This document shows, in pieces, positions 6,527 to 14,918 of a stretch of DNA of 23,414 nt. Numbering within the stretch: the stretch's first letter is position 1; every line of letters starts with the position of its first letter. The stretch covers positions 1 to 23,414 of the forward strand of contig NZ_DASYHS010000147.1 of NCBI RefSeq assembly GCF_035998295.1, in the 5' to 3' direction. Under the pieces are notes generated by a model, which was given only the letters and a program-made list of their open reading frames with translations, was not told the DNA's origin and searched no databases. The stretch is from DASYHS01 sp035998295 (GTDB lineage Bacteria > Pseudomonadota > Alphaproteobacteria > Azospirillales > Azospirillaceae). The position numbers and the translations under genes were made by a program.

Positions 6527-6569
6527 CCAATCGTCCCCGGCCGTCCGGCCCGGGACCGAGGGGTGCGTC

Positions 6570-7811
6570 ATGGCCGTCGTCCGTTTCCGTTCCGCCGTCT
6601 CCCCGCTCCGCCGCCACCAGCGGCCTGCGCAGGCTCCCCGCCGCACCGTCGACGAGACCGTGGCGGCGCTGCGCCCGTCCGAGCCGGTGCATTGCATCCG
6701 CCCGGCCGTCCTCTCGGCCGCCGCCCGCCGCTTCGTCGCCGCGTTCCCGGGCGACGTGCTCTACGCCGTGAAGTGCAACCCCGAACCGGCGGTCCTGCGC
6801 GCGCTGTATGCCGGCGGCGTCCGTCACTTCGACTGCGCGTCGCCGGCCGAGGTGCGCCTGGTCCGCCAGCTCTTCCCCGACGCGCAGGTGCATTACATGC
6901 ACCCGGTCAAGGCGCCGGCCGCGATCCGGGAGGCGTATTTCTCCCACGGCGTGACGGACTTCTCCCTCGACAGCGCCGAGGAGATCGACCGCATCGTCGC
7001 CGAGACCGGGCAGGCGCGCGACCTCGGCCTGTTCATCCGCCTGGCGCTGCCGAAGGGGTCGGCGGTCTACGACCTGTCGGGCAAGTTCGGCGCCGCGCCG
7101 GCCGAGGCGGCGGCGCTGCTGCGCGCCGCGCGCGCGGTCGCCCGGCGCGTCGGGATCTGCTTCCACGTCGGCTCCCAGTGCCTGGAGCCCGAGGCCTATG
7201 CGCGCGCGGTGGCGCTCGCGGCGGAGGTCTCACGCCACGCCGGGGTCGAACTCGACGTGCTCGACATCGGCGGCGGCTTCCCCGTCAGCTATCCGGGCGT
7301 GACCCCGCCGCCGCTCGACGACTTCCTGGCCGCGGCGACGCGCGCGGCGGCCGAGGCGGGCCTGGGCGGCGTCCGCCTGTGGTGCGAGCCCGGCCGCGCG
7401 CTGGTGGCACCCGGCGTCTCCGTGCTCGTGCAGGTGATCAAGCGGCGCGGCGACGAGCTGTTCATCAACGACGGCGTCTACGGCAGCCTCTCGGACGCCG
7501 GCGTGCCGGGCTTCCGCTTTCCCGCCCGCCTCGTCCGCCCCGACGCCCCGGCCGCCACCTTGGCCGGCCCGGCGGAGCAGCAGTTCAGCTTCTACGGCCC
7601 GACCTGCGACAGCGCCGACCGGATGGCGGGCCCCTTCGCGCTGCCCGGCGACGTCGCGGCCGGCGACTGGATCGAGCTCGGCCAGCTCGGCGCCTATGGC
7701 GGCTGCCTGCGGACCGCGTTCAACGGCTTCGACCAGGTGCATCTGGTCGAGGTGACGGACCGCCCGCTGATGGAGACTCCGGGCTACGCCGAGGAACGCC
7801 GGGTTGCATGA
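6570..7811 (+). CDS. Ornithine decarboxylase, PLP fold III
   Basis: A 413-residue cytoplasmic enzyme of the alanine-racemase-fold decarboxylases, predicted to convert ornithine to putrescine. Visible marks: the PLP lysine K68 in YAVKCNPEP, GSQC, the phosphate-binding GGGFP, EPGRALVA, and the C-terminal YGPTCDSADRM with the catalytic cysteine C346 typical of ornithine (and lysine/ornithine) decarboxylases rather than diaminopimelate decarboxylase. DGVYGSLSDAG is also family-typical. The start at 6570 (MAVVRFRS) was chosen over a longer frame from 6489, which would begin inside the terminator-like leader hairpin; the ribosome site (GAGGGG) is moderate. It is followed 90 bases later by homospermidine synthase, which uses its product. 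A dual lysine/ornithine specificity cannot be excluded. Confidence 0.88.
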   Translation: MAVVRFRSAVSPLRRHQRPAQAPRRTVDETVAALRPSEPVHCIRPAVLSAAARRFVAAFPGDVLYAVKCNPEPAVLRALYAGGVRHFDCASPAEVRLVRQLFPDAQVHYMHPVKAPAAIREAYFSHGVTDFSLDSAEEIDRIVAETGQARDLGLFIRLALPKGSAVYDLSGKFGAAPAEAAALLRAARAVARRVGICFHVGSQCLEPEAYARAVALAAEVSRHAGVELDVLDIGGGFPVSYPGVTPPPLDDFLAAATRAAAEAGLGGVRLWCEPGRALVAPGVSVLVQVIKRRGDELFINDGVYGSLSDAGVPGFRFPARLVRPDAPAATLAGPAEQQFSFYGPTCDSADRMAGPFALPGDVAAGDWIELGQLGAYGGCLRTAFNGFDQVHLVEVTDRPLMETPGYAEERRVA

Positions 7812-7901
7812 ACCCGTCCGCTCTGTTCTAAACCTCCACGACACGCCAACCCGCAGGCGCCAGGACGCCAGTCAGCCACCGATACACCGGGGACCGGACC
7901 C

Positions 7902-9320
7902 ATGAACCACACCGTCAAGCACGTGAACTTTCCAGGCCGCCTGGTGATCGTCGGCTTCGGCAGCATCGGCCAGGGCGTCCTGCCGCTGCTGCTGCGCCAC
8001 ATCGGCATCAAGCCCGACCGGGTCACGGTGGTGACGGCGGAGGACCGCGGCTACGAGGAGGCGGCGTCCTACGGGGTCGAGTTCCGGCAGGTGGCGCTCA
8101 CGCGCGACAACCTCGAGGCCGAGCTGGCGCCGCTGCTGGGCCGGGGGGACTTCCTGCTGAACCTGTCGGTGGACGTGAGCTCGCTCGCGCTGATCGAGCT
8201 CGCCTGGACGCATGGCGCGCTCTATCTCGACACCTGCATCGAGCCCTGGGCCGGCGGCTACACCGACACGTCGCTGACCCCCTCGCAGCGCTCCAACTAC
8301 GCGCTGCGCGAAGCGGCGCTGGCCCTGCGCCGCCGCCACCCCGACGGCCCCACCGCCGTCGTGACCCACGGCGCCAACCCCGGCCTCGTGTCGCATTTCG
8401 TGAAGCGCGCGCTGCTCGACGTCGCGCGCGACACCGGGCTGTCGACCGACGTGCCGCGCGACCGCGAGGGCTGGGCGAGGCTCGCGATGGAGCTCGGCGT
8501 CAAGGCCGTGCACATCGCGGAGCGCGACACCCAGCGCGCCTCGTATCCCAAGAGCCCGGGCGAGTTCGTCAACACCTGGTCGATCGACGGCTTCGTCGGC
8601 GAGGGCTCGCAGCCTGCGGAGCTGGGCTGGGGCACCCACGAGAAGGCCCTGCCGGCCGACGGCCGCCGCCACGAGTTCGGCGGCGACGCCGCCATCTACC
8701 TGATGCGGCCGGGCGCCTCGACGCGCGTGCGCAGCTGGACGCCGCTCGAAGGGCCCTATCACGGCTTCCTGATCACGCACGGCGAGTCGATCTCGATCGC
8801 CGACTACCTGACCCGCCGCGAGGGCGGCGCCGTGGCCTACCGGCCGACCGTCCACTACGCCTACCACCCCTGCGACGACGCCGTCCTCTCGCTCCACGAG
8901 CTGGCCGGCAAGGCCTGGACCCTCCAGCCCTCGACCCGGCTGATGATGGAGGAGATCGAGACCGGCATCGACGAGCTGGGCGTGCTGCTGATGGGCCATG
9001 CCAAGGGCGCCTACTGGTACGGCTCGCAGCTCTCGGTCGAGGAGGCGCGCCGCCTCGCCCCGCACAACAACGCGACCAGCCTGCAGGTCACGGCCGCGGT
9101 GCTCGCCGGCATGATCTGGGCGATCGAGAACCCGTCGCGCGGCATCGTCGAGCCGGACGAGATCGACCACGCCCGCGTGCTGGAGATCGCCGCCCCCTAT
9201 CTCGGCAAGCTCGTCGGCGCCTACAGCGACTGGACGCCGCTGTGGAACCGCGGGACCCTGTTCCCCGAGGACGTCGACACCGCCGACCCCTGGCAGTTCC
9301 GGAACTTCAGGGTCGTGTGA
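7902..9320 (+). CDS. hss: Homospermidine synthase
   Basis: A 472-residue NAD-dependent enzyme that joins two aminobutyl groups (putrescine + putrescine, or putrescine + spermidine) into homospermidine. The N-terminus carries a Rossmann dinucleotide motif, LVIVGFGSIGQGVLPLLLRH. Further family segments are YLDTCIEPWAGGY, VVTHGANPGLVSHFVK, and PKSPGEFVNTWSIDGFVGEG. Length is typical for the bacterial family. The ATG at 7902 has GGGGA about eight bases upstream. It sits 90 bases after ornithine decarboxylase with no terminator between, so the two probably form one transcript that turns ornithine into homospermidine, the characteristic long polyamine of many alphaproteobacteria. Confidence 0.93.
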   Translation: MNHTVKHVNFPGRLVIVGFGSIGQGVLPLLLRHIGIKPDRVTVVTAEDRGYEEAASYGVEFRQVALTRDNLEAELAPLLGRGDFLLNLSVDVSSLALIELAWTHGALYLDTCIEPWAGGYTDTSLTPSQRSNYALREAALALRRRHPDGPTAVVTHGANPGLVSHFVKRALLDVARDTGLSTDVPRDREGWARLAMELGVKAVHIAERDTQRASYPKSPGEFVNTWSIDGFVGEGSQPAELGWGTHEKALPADGRRHEFGGDAAIYLMRPGASTRVRSWTPLEGPYHGFLITHGESISIADYLTRREGGAVAYRPTVHYAYHPCDDAVLSLHELAGKAWTLQPSTRLMMEEIETGIDELGVLLMGHAKGAYWYGSQLSVEEARRLAPHNNATSLQVTAAVLAGMIWAIENPSRGIVEPDEIDHARVLEIAAPYLGKLVGAYSDWTPLWNRGTLFPEDVDTADPWQFRNFRVV

Positions 9321-9338
9321 GGGGCCGGGAGGGGCAAA

Positions 9339-9367
9339 GCCGGAGACGGTCTGGCCGGAGACAGTCT
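9339..9367 (+). repeat. Short near-direct repeat between hss and sfsA
   Basis: GCCGGAGACGGTCT (9339-9352) is followed after one base by GCCGGAGACAGTCT (9354-9367), one mismatch in 14. It lies in the 97-base gap between hss and sfsA. It may be a simple duplication; no regulatory meaning can be shown. Confidence 0.6.
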
Positions 9368-9417
9368 TGCCGTGCAGTGCCCCGGCCGGGTACAACGACG
9401 GGGATGCAGGTCTCGAG

Positions 9418-10170
9418 ATGAAGTTCCCGGCCCCCCTCGTCGAGGGGCTTCTCGTCCGGCGCTACAAGCGCTTCCTCGCCGACGTCGCGCTCGCGGACGG
9501 CACGGTCGTGACCGCGCATGTCCCGAATTCCGGCGCCATGACCGGCGTGGACGCGCCCGGCAGCCGCGTCTGGCTGTCGCGCTCGGACAACCCCTCGCGC
9601 AAGCTCGCCCACACGCTCGAGATGGTCGAGGCGGACGGCACCGTCGTCGGCGTCAACACCGGGCATCCCAACCGGATCGCGGCGGATGCCGTCGCCGCCG
9701 GCCTGATCCCGGAGCTCGCCGGCTACGCCCGGGTCCGGCGCGAGGTGCGCTACGGCGCCAACTCGCGCATCGACCTGCTGCTGGAGGCGGACGGCGACCC
9801 GCCCGGCGCCCCGCCCGCCGCCCCGCCCGCCTACGTCGAGATCAAGAACGTCCACCTGCGCCGGCCGCACAGGTTCGACGGCTTCGCGGCCGAGTTCCCG
9901 GACGCGGTCACGACGCGCGGCGCCAAGCACCTGGAGGAGCTGGCGCGCATGGTCGCCGCCGGGTGCAGGGCGGTCATGCTGTATCTTGTCCAGCGCGACG
10001 ACTGCACCCACTTCCGCATTGCGGACGACGTCGATCCCGGCTACGCCGCCGGCCTCGCGCGCGCAGCCGCGGCGGGGGTCGAGACGTTATGCTACCGGTG
10101 CACGGTGTCGCCGGCCGCCATCGAGCTGTCGGGGCCCCTGCCCGTGCACCTGCCCACGCCCGCCACCTGA
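9418..10170 (+). CDS. sfsA: SfsA family DNA/RNA nuclease
   Basis: A 250-residue protein of the SfsA family, first described as a sugar-fermentation stimulation factor and now regarded as a nuclease-like fold with an OB-type N-terminal domain. Diagnostic segments are FLADV, the nucleic-acid-binding HVPNSGAMTG, GVNTGHPNRIA, the PD-(D/E)xK-like RIDLLL...YVEIKNV (acid and lysine pair), and FPDAVTTRGAKHLEEL. A Pro/Ala-rich insert (GDPPGAPPAAPPA, just before YVEIKNV) makes it slightly longer than the usual 230-240 residues. The start at 9418 (MKFPAPLVEG) is favoured over an upstream TTG at 9367 because homology-like sequence begins there and AGG lies nearby. It is 13 bases ahead of map, likely co-transcribed. 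Confidence 0.92.
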   Translation: MKFPAPLVEGLLVRRYKRFLADVALADGTVVTAHVPNSGAMTGVDAPGSRVWLSRSDNPSRKLAHTLEMVEADGTVVGVNTGHPNRIAADAVAAGLIPELAGYARVRREVRYGANSRIDLLLEADGDPPGAPPAAPPAYVEIKNVHLRRPHRFDGFAAEFPDAVTTRGAKHLEELARMVAAGCRAVMLYLVQRDDCTHFRIADDVDPGYAAGLARAAAAGVETLCYRCTVSPAAIELSGPLPVHLPTPAT

Positions 10171-10183
10171 TTACGGACCGAGA

Positions 10184-11011
10184 ATGACCAGAGCCGAAGC
10201 GGTGCAGAAGAACGAGCCCGGCCCCCGCAGCGACACGATCCGCATCCATGCGCCCGAGGACTTCGCCGGCATGCGCGCCGCCGGGCGCCTCGCCGCCGAG
10301 ACGCTCGACTTCATCACCCCCCACGTCGTCCCCGGCGTGACCACGGGCGAGCTGGACCAGCTCTGCGAGGCGTTCATCCGCGAGCACGGCGCGGTGCCGG
10401 CGCCGCTGGGCTATCGCGGCTTCCCCAAGGCGACCTGCATCTCGGTCAACCACGTCGTGTGCCACGGCATCCCCGGGGACAAGCGGCTGCGCGACGGCGA
10501 CATCCTGAACATCGACATCACCGTGATCCTCGACGGCTGGTACGGCGACACCTCGCGCATGTACCTCGCCGGCGACGCCGTGCCGGTCAAGGCGCGCAAG
10601 CTCGTCGACGTCACCTACGAGGCGCTGATGCGCGCCATCGCGGTGGTCAGGCCCGGCGCCCATCTCGGCGACATCGGCCACGCGATCCAGAGCTTCGCCG
10701 AAGGCCACCGCTACAGCATCGTCCGCGACTTCTGCGGCCACGGGCTCGGGCGCGTGTTCCACGACGCGCCTTCGGTCGTCCATTTCGGCACGCCCGGCAC
10801 CGGGCCCGAGCTGAAGGAAGGCATGTTCTTCACGATCGAGCCGATGATCAACGCCGGCCGCTACGACGTGAAGATCCTGTCCGACGGCTGGACCGCGGTC
10901 ACCAAGGACAAGAGCCTGTCGGCCCAGTTCGAGCACTCGATCGGCGTGACGAAGGACGGCTGCGAGATCTTCACCCTGTCCCCGGCCGGCTACACCCGGC
11001 CGCCGTACTGA
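10184..11011 (+). CDS. map: Type I methionine aminopeptidase
   Basis: A 275-residue cytoplasmic metalloenzyme that removes the initiator methionine from new proteins. All five metal ligands of the pita-bread fold are visible in order: Asp in ILNIDITVI, Asp in WYGDTSRM, His in CGHGLGRVFH, Glu in FTIEPMIN and Glu in AQFEHSIGV. The segment YRGFPKATCISVNHVVCHGIP, which holds the substrate-side His and Cys, is also typical. An N-terminal extension of about 20 residues precedes the catalytic core. Start at 10184 lies 13 bases after the sfsA stop with only a weak ribosome site, suggesting translation linked to sfsA. Transcription probably ends at the strong hairpin just after its stop codon. Confidence 0.95.
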   Translation: MTRAEAVQKNEPGPRSDTIRIHAPEDFAGMRAAGRLAAETLDFITPHVVPGVTTGELDQLCEAFIREHGAVPAPLGYRGFPKATCISVNHVVCHGIPGDKRLRDGDILNIDITVILDGWYGDTSRMYLAGDAVPVKARKLVDVTYEALMRAIAVVRPGAHLGDIGHAIQSFAEGHRYSIVRDFCGHGLGRVFHDAPSVVHFGTPGTGPELKEGMFFTIEPMINAGRYDVKILSDGWTAVTKDKSLSAQFEHSIGVTKDGCEIFTLSPAGYTRPPY

Positions 11012-11013
11012 CC

Positions 11014-11048
11014 GGCAAGCCCCGCGCCGTCGCGGCGCGGGGCTTGCC
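11014..11048. terminator. Strong bidirectional hairpin between map and the MFS gene
   Basis: Perfect 15-base arms GGCAAGCCCCGCGCC (11014-11028) and its complement (11034-11048) enclose a five-base loop. It starts two bases after the map stop and ends five bases before the stop of the convergent transporter gene. There is no T tract, but position and stability fit a shared terminator. Confidence 0.75.
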
Positions 11049-11053
11049 GAGCC

Positions 11054-12277
11054 TCAGGTCGACTGGGTCCGGACCGTCCCCACCCGGGCGAGGAGCCGCG
11101 CGAACGCGATCGCCGCGTTGAGGACCGCGATCGCCAGCGTGACCGTCAGCAGGGCGGAGATGCCCGTGGTCACGATCAGCTTCCCCGCGATCAGCGGGTA
11201 GCCGAACACGCCGATGAAATAGGACAGGCTGAACAGCAGCAGCGACTGCGCCGTCTCTCCCCGGGGCGCCTCGTTGGCGGCGAGCCCGTTGATGACCGAG
11301 TAGGTCAGGCCGTAGCCGACGCCGAGCGTCACCGAGGCGAGCAGGTAGCTCTTCCAGCCCGTGACCGCGAACTCGAACATCGCGATCGAGACGACGATCA
11401 GCGAGGTGAGGACCGCGGACGAGACATAGGGGTTCTGCCGGGTCACGATCCCGGACAGGAACATGCGGCAGCCGATCGCCGCGCTCATGAACCCGACGAA
11501 GAAGATCGAGAAGTCGAGCCCGCGCGCCCCGGCATACGAGGTCTGGAAGCTCGAAAGCCCGCCGAATATCGCGCCGCCGAGCCCGACCATGATGATCGGG
11601 AAGATCGCCTTGGCCTTGAGCACGCGCAGCACGCTCGCCCCCGACAGGCGGCTGACGCCGACCGCGCCGTTGGCGGCCACGATCCGCCGGATCGGCCCGT
11701 GCAGGAAGAAGAAAATCGCGCCGCCGGCGACGCTCGTCGCGGCCGCGACCCAATAGGTCGTCTCCAGCGGCAGGCCGAGGGAGTTGACCAGCCGGCCGAG
11801 GATCGGCCCCGTGCCGATGCCGCTCATCATGCTGCCGGACAGCAGCGCGAAGAAGCGGATGCGCCGCGCCGGCTCGATGACCGCGGCGACCACGATGGGC
11901 CCGAGCGTGTAGAAGACGCCCCAGCCGCAGCCCAGCAGGAAGCCGCAGGCCAGCATGCCCACGCCGACGCCGGGGACGACCGCGAAGCCGAGGCAGCTCG
12001 CCCCCAGGACGAGGCCGGAAATGCCCACCGCGCGCGGCGCGCCGATCGCGTCGCTCGCATGGCCGGACAGGACGACCGCGGCGATGGTGCTGACGATCGC
12101 GGTCGAGATGATGAGGCCGGCGTCGCTTTCGTTCCCGCCGCGCGAGGCGACGAGCAGCGCCAGCAGGAAGGTCGTGCCGTAGGCGACCGAAAGCAGGTAT
12201 CCGCCGAAGCAGAACAGGGAAAAGAAACCGTTGGAGATGCGCGGCGTCTCGCCATCCCGACCGATCGCCACTGTCAC
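11054..12277 (-). CDS. MFS transporter, coupled to a group II decarboxylase gene
   Basis: A 407-residue polytopic inner-membrane protein with about twelve hydrophobic segments and major-facilitator features: after TM2 a loop with HASDAIGAPRAVGISG stands where the GxxxD(R/K)xGxR(R/K) motif is expected, and a central loop with HGPIRRIVAANGAVGVSRL divides the two halves. The GTG start at 12277 overlaps the stop of the upstream decarboxylase gene (GTGA) and has AAGGAGG seven to eight bases upstream, inside the decarboxylase 3' end. The tight overlap implies linked production: the transporter probably imports the decarboxylase substrate, exports the amine product, or exchanges the two. Substrate is not predictable from sequence. 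The convergent hairpin after map probably ends the transcript. Confidence 0.85.
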   Translation of the reverse strand: MTVAIGRDGETPRISNGFFSLFCFGGYLLSVAYGTTFLLALLVASRGGNESDAGLIISTAIVSTIAAVVLSGHASDAIGAPRAVGISGLVLGASCLGFAVVPGVGVGMLACGFLLGCGWGVFYTLGPIVVAAVIEPARRIRFFALLSGSMMSGIGTGPILGRLVNSLGLPLETTYWVAAATSVAGGAIFFFLHGPIRRIVAANGAVGVSRLSGASVLRVLKAKAIFPIIMVGLGGAIFGGLSSFQTSYAGARGLDFSIFFVGFMSAAIGCRMFLSGIVTRQNPYVSSAVLTSLIVVSIAMFEFAVTGWKSYLLASVTLGVGYGLTYSVINGLAANEAPRGETAQSLLLFSLSYFIGVFGYPLIAGKLIVTTGISALLTVTLAIAVLNAAIAFARLLARVGTVRTQST

Positions 12278-13743
12278 GTCCGTTCCTCCTTCATGGCCGG
12301 CGCGGTGGCCGTATGCGCCTCGATCAATGCGTTCTTGACGATCTCGAGATCGTCCTCGCCCGTCCGCCAGTTGGCCACGGCCAGCCGGACCACGAACGCG
12401 CCCTTGTAGGTGCTCGGCGTCACGAAGCACCGCCCGGACTGGTTGAGCTTGCGCACGAAGGCGCGGTCGAGCGCGCCGCCGTCCGCGCCGGCCAGCCAGC
12501 GCCCTTTGAACGCGACGACGTTGAGGCGCGTCTCGGCGACCGTCTCGAACAGATCGCCCCCGTCGATCCAGTCGCACAGCGCGCGCGCGAAGCCGCAGTT
12601 GCGCTCGACCACCTCGCGGTGCCCCGCCCTGCCGTACGCGGCCAGCGTCAGAAAGACCGGCAGCGCCCGGAACCGGCGCGACTGCTCGATCCCGCGGTTC
12701 ATGAAGGAGGGCATGACCCCGTCCGCCGGCACGTAGGGTGCCTCCACCGAGAAGGCGCGCTCGTTCAGGAGCGGATGCCGGGTCAGCGCGATGCCGCAGT
12801 CATAGGGCACGTTGAGCCATTTGTGCCCGTCGAGCGTGATGCTGTCGGCCTCCTCAATGCCCGCCGCCAGATCCGCATAGGCCGGGCTGCAGCGCGCGAA
12901 CGCCCCGAACGCGCCGTCCACATGCATCCAGGCGCCGTGCGTGCGGCACAGGTCCGCTACCGCCCGGAGGTCGTCGAAGTCGCCGGTGTCCACGGTTCCG
13001 GCGCTGGCGACGACGATCCGTCCCGGTGCCTCGCAGGTTGCGAGCGCCCGCTCCAGAGCGGCGACGTCCACGGCTTCGCGTCCGGGAAGGCTCGCGACGC
13101 GCTGGACCCTGCCCTGCCCCATTCCCAGGATGCCCATCACCTTCAGGATGCTGGAATGCGGCGCCGCGCCGAAGACGCGCACGGCGGCGGGCTCGGCGAA
13201 GCCGTCCCGGGCGTGGTGCAGGCCCTGGCGCTCCCCGCACCATTCGCGCGCCGAGGCGAGGCAGACGAGGTTGGCCGCCGTCGCCCCGGTCGTGAACACG
13301 CCGTGGAACCGCCCCTCCGGCAGGCCCAGCAGGTCCGCGATCCATTGCAGCGCCCGGTTCTCGACCGCCGCGGCGATGGAATGGCGCTCGGTGGCGACGT
13401 TCTGGTCGAAGGTGGAGACCAGCCAGTCGGCGGCGAGCGCCGCCGGCGTCACGCCGCCGGTGACGAAGCCGAAATAGCGCGGGCCGGTGGAGCGGCCATG
13501 ATGCTCGCCGTAGCGCGACAGGTAGGCGTCGAGCGCCCGGATCGCGCCGGACCCCGTTTCCGGCAGGACGTCGTCGCAGGCCGGCCGCTCCCGTTCGAAC
13601 CCGACGGCCGGCGCCTCTGCGGACCCCGCCAGGAACCGCAGGGCGGCTTCGAGCGCCTCCTCCAGGATCGGGCGCATCTCCGCCCCGTCGTCCCGAAGCG
13701 GCCTCGACGCGCTGAGGCGTTCCACTCCCGCATCGGGCGACAT
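12274..13743 (-). CDS. PLP-dependent group II amino acid decarboxylase
   Basis: A 489-residue enzyme of the aromatic-L-amino-acid / glutamate / diaminobutyrate decarboxylase superfamily (fold I). Seen in order: FFTTGATAANL-type cofactor loop (VFTTGATAANLVCL), APHSSILK where the ring-stacking His is expected, SAGTVDTGDFDDL, the Asp that holds the pyridine nitrogen in HVDGAFGAFA, and the Schiff-base lysine K308 in DGHKWLNVPYD. The ATG at 13743 is chosen; a TTG at 13809 would add a poorly conserved Arg-rich end. Its natural substrate is uncertain: close relatives include enzymes acting on tyrosine, tryptophan, glutamate and 2,4-diaminobutyrate. The coding end overlaps the start of an MFS transporter, giving a decarboxylase-transporter unit. 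Confidence 0.88.
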   Translation of the reverse strand: MSPDAGVERLSASRPLRDDGAEMRPILEEALEAALRFLAGSAEAPAVGFERERPACDDVLPETGSGAIRALDAYLSRYGEHHGRSTGPRYFGFVTGGVTPAALAADWLVSTFDQNVATERHSIAAAVENRALQWIADLLGLPEGRFHGVFTTGATAANLVCLASAREWCGERQGLHHARDGFAEPAAVRVFGAAPHSSILKVMGILGMGQGRVQRVASLPGREAVDVAALERALATCEAPGRIVVASAGTVDTGDFDDLRAVADLCRTHGAWMHVDGAFGAFARCSPAYADLAAGIEEADSITLDGHKWLNVPYDCGIALTRHPLLNERAFSVEAPYVPADGVMPSFMNRGIEQSRRFRALPVFLTLAAYGRAGHREVVERNCGFARALCDWIDGGDLFETVAETRLNVVAFKGRWLAGADGGALDRAFVRKLNQSGRCFVTPSTYKGAFVVRLAVANWRTGEDDLEIVKNALIEAHTATAPAMKEERT

Positions 13744-14065
13744 GCTTCGAAACTCCGGCCGGGTGCGACGAACGGCATTCGGTATGCTTCGGGCGAAGAT
13801 TCGCTCCAACGATTACCTGCCGCCGCGCGGACCGCCCGGTTCATCGTCGGACTTCACCCGCGATGCGGAAAGGATAAACGGCCGCATTCCCGCAACAAGT
13901 CCTTTTTCCGGGCCGGCCGGGTTTATCACGGCGCCGGCCTGCCAAACATACGGACGTCATCAATTACGCCATGCTCGTGCATGTCCAAAGACTCGAAAGC
14001 TTGCCGGGCGCGGCCGGACGGCTATAGTCGCGCATGCGATCGCAATCTTCTTCGGGTGCCTGACG
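13744..14065. promoter_or_regulatory. Divergent intergenic region with a radC promoter
   Basis: A 322-base gap between the decarboxylase (minus) and radC (plus). On the plus strand TTGCCG (14001-14006) and TATAGT (14023-14028) with a 16-base spacer form a good sigma-70-type promoter, predicting a start near 14035 and a short leader before radC. No equally clear minus-strand promoter was found for the decarboxylase unit. The rest shows no gene; 13905-13945 is GC-rich with short repeats (CCGGCCGG, GCGCCGGC). Confidence 0.65.
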
Positions 14066-14767
14066 GTGACGGGTGACGTGAACGACGGGCCGGAAGCGGC
14101 CCCCCACTATGTCGGCCATCGCCGGCGGCTGCGCGCCCGCTATCTGTCGGGCGGCGCCGCGGCACTGCAGGACTACGAGCTGCTGGAGCTGGTGCTGTTC
14201 GCGGCCGTGCCGCGCCGCGACGTGAAGCCCCTGGCCAAAAGCCTGCTGCGGATCTTCGGCGGGCTCTGGCAGGTCGCGAACGCGCCGCCCGCCCGGCTGG
14301 TCGAGGCCGGGCTGAGCGAGGCGGCGGCCGTCGCCGTCTCCGCGATCGGCGCCGTGAACCTGCGCATGACGCGCCAGCAGCTCCTGGACCGCCCCGTGCT
14401 CGCGACCTGGCAGCGCCTGATCGACTATTGCGGGGCCGCGATGGCCGACGAGACGACGGAGCAGTTCCGCCTGCTGTTCCTCGACCGCAAGAACCGGCTG
14501 ATCGCCGACGAGGTCCAGCAGCGCGGCACCGTGGACCACGCTCCGGTCTATCCGCGCGAGGTCGTCAAGCGCGCCCTGGAACTCGGCGCCAGCGCCGTGA
14601 TCCTGGTCCACAACCATCCCTCCGGCGACCCGGCGCCGAGCCGCGCGGACATAACCATGACCCACGAGGTCGCGGCGGCCGCGGCCACGGTCGGCATCGT
14701 CGTCCACGACCACGTCGTGATCGGGCGCGGCCGGCACTTCAGCTTCAAGACCGAAGGGCTGCTGTGA
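14066..14767 (+). CDS. radC: RadC family JAB-domain protein
   Basis: A 233-residue protein of the RadC (DUF2466) family. The N-terminal helix-hairpin-helix-like part contains LQDYELLELVLFAAVPRRD. The C-terminal half is a JAB/MPN metalloprotease fold with the full metal motif HNHPSGDPAPSRADITMT (HxHPSG-x8-D) and a DHVVIGRG end. The name comes from an old link to radiation resistance that was later questioned; the biochemical role is unresolved. The GTG at 14066 or the one at 14078 could be the start, both without a strong ribosome site; the longer is given. A promoter lies 38 bases upstream. It is followed, after a palindrome, by a VOC-family gene in the same direction. Confidence 0.88.
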   Translation: MTGDVNDGPEAAPHYVGHRRRLRARYLSGGAAALQDYELLELVLFAAVPRRDVKPLAKSLLRIFGGLWQVANAPPARLVEAGLSEAAAVAVSAIGAVNLRMTRQQLLDRPVLATWQRLIDYCGAAMADETTEQFRLLFLDRKNRLIADEVQQRGTVDHAPVYPREVVKRALELGASAVILVHNHPSGDPAPSRADITMTHEVAAAAATVGIVVHDHVVIGRGRHFSFKTEGLL

Positions 14768-14878
14768 CGGCCGGGCCGCGCCGCGGCCGGGACGGCGGCG
14801 AACGCGCATTTGCATCTTTCCGGCGCGGCCGGCCCCATCTTCGCGGTCGACTGGCCCGCAGCCTCGGCTACCACGTCC

Positions 14879-14900
14879 CGGCCGCGGATGTCCGCGGCCG
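14879..14900. repeat. 22-base perfect palindrome upstream of the VOC gene
   Basis: CGGCCGCGGA and TCCGCGGCCG are complementary arms around a TG spacer. The palindrome ends seven bases before the AGGAGG ribosome site of the next gene. It could be a terminator stem for radC (no T tract follows), a regulator-binding site, or a hairpin that controls translation. Confidence 0.6.
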
Positions 14901-14918
14901 TTGCCGCAGGAGGATGCC

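Noticed and set aside
7872..9395. A 507-codon frame antisense to homospermidine synthase
   Set aside because: The plus-strand product is a clear family member; the antisense product lacks any motif.
12313..14076. A 587-codon plus-strand frame opposite the decarboxylase
   Set aside because: Arg/Pro/Val-rich with no domain; the minus strand encodes an intact PLP enzyme with K308 and the other cofactor motifs.
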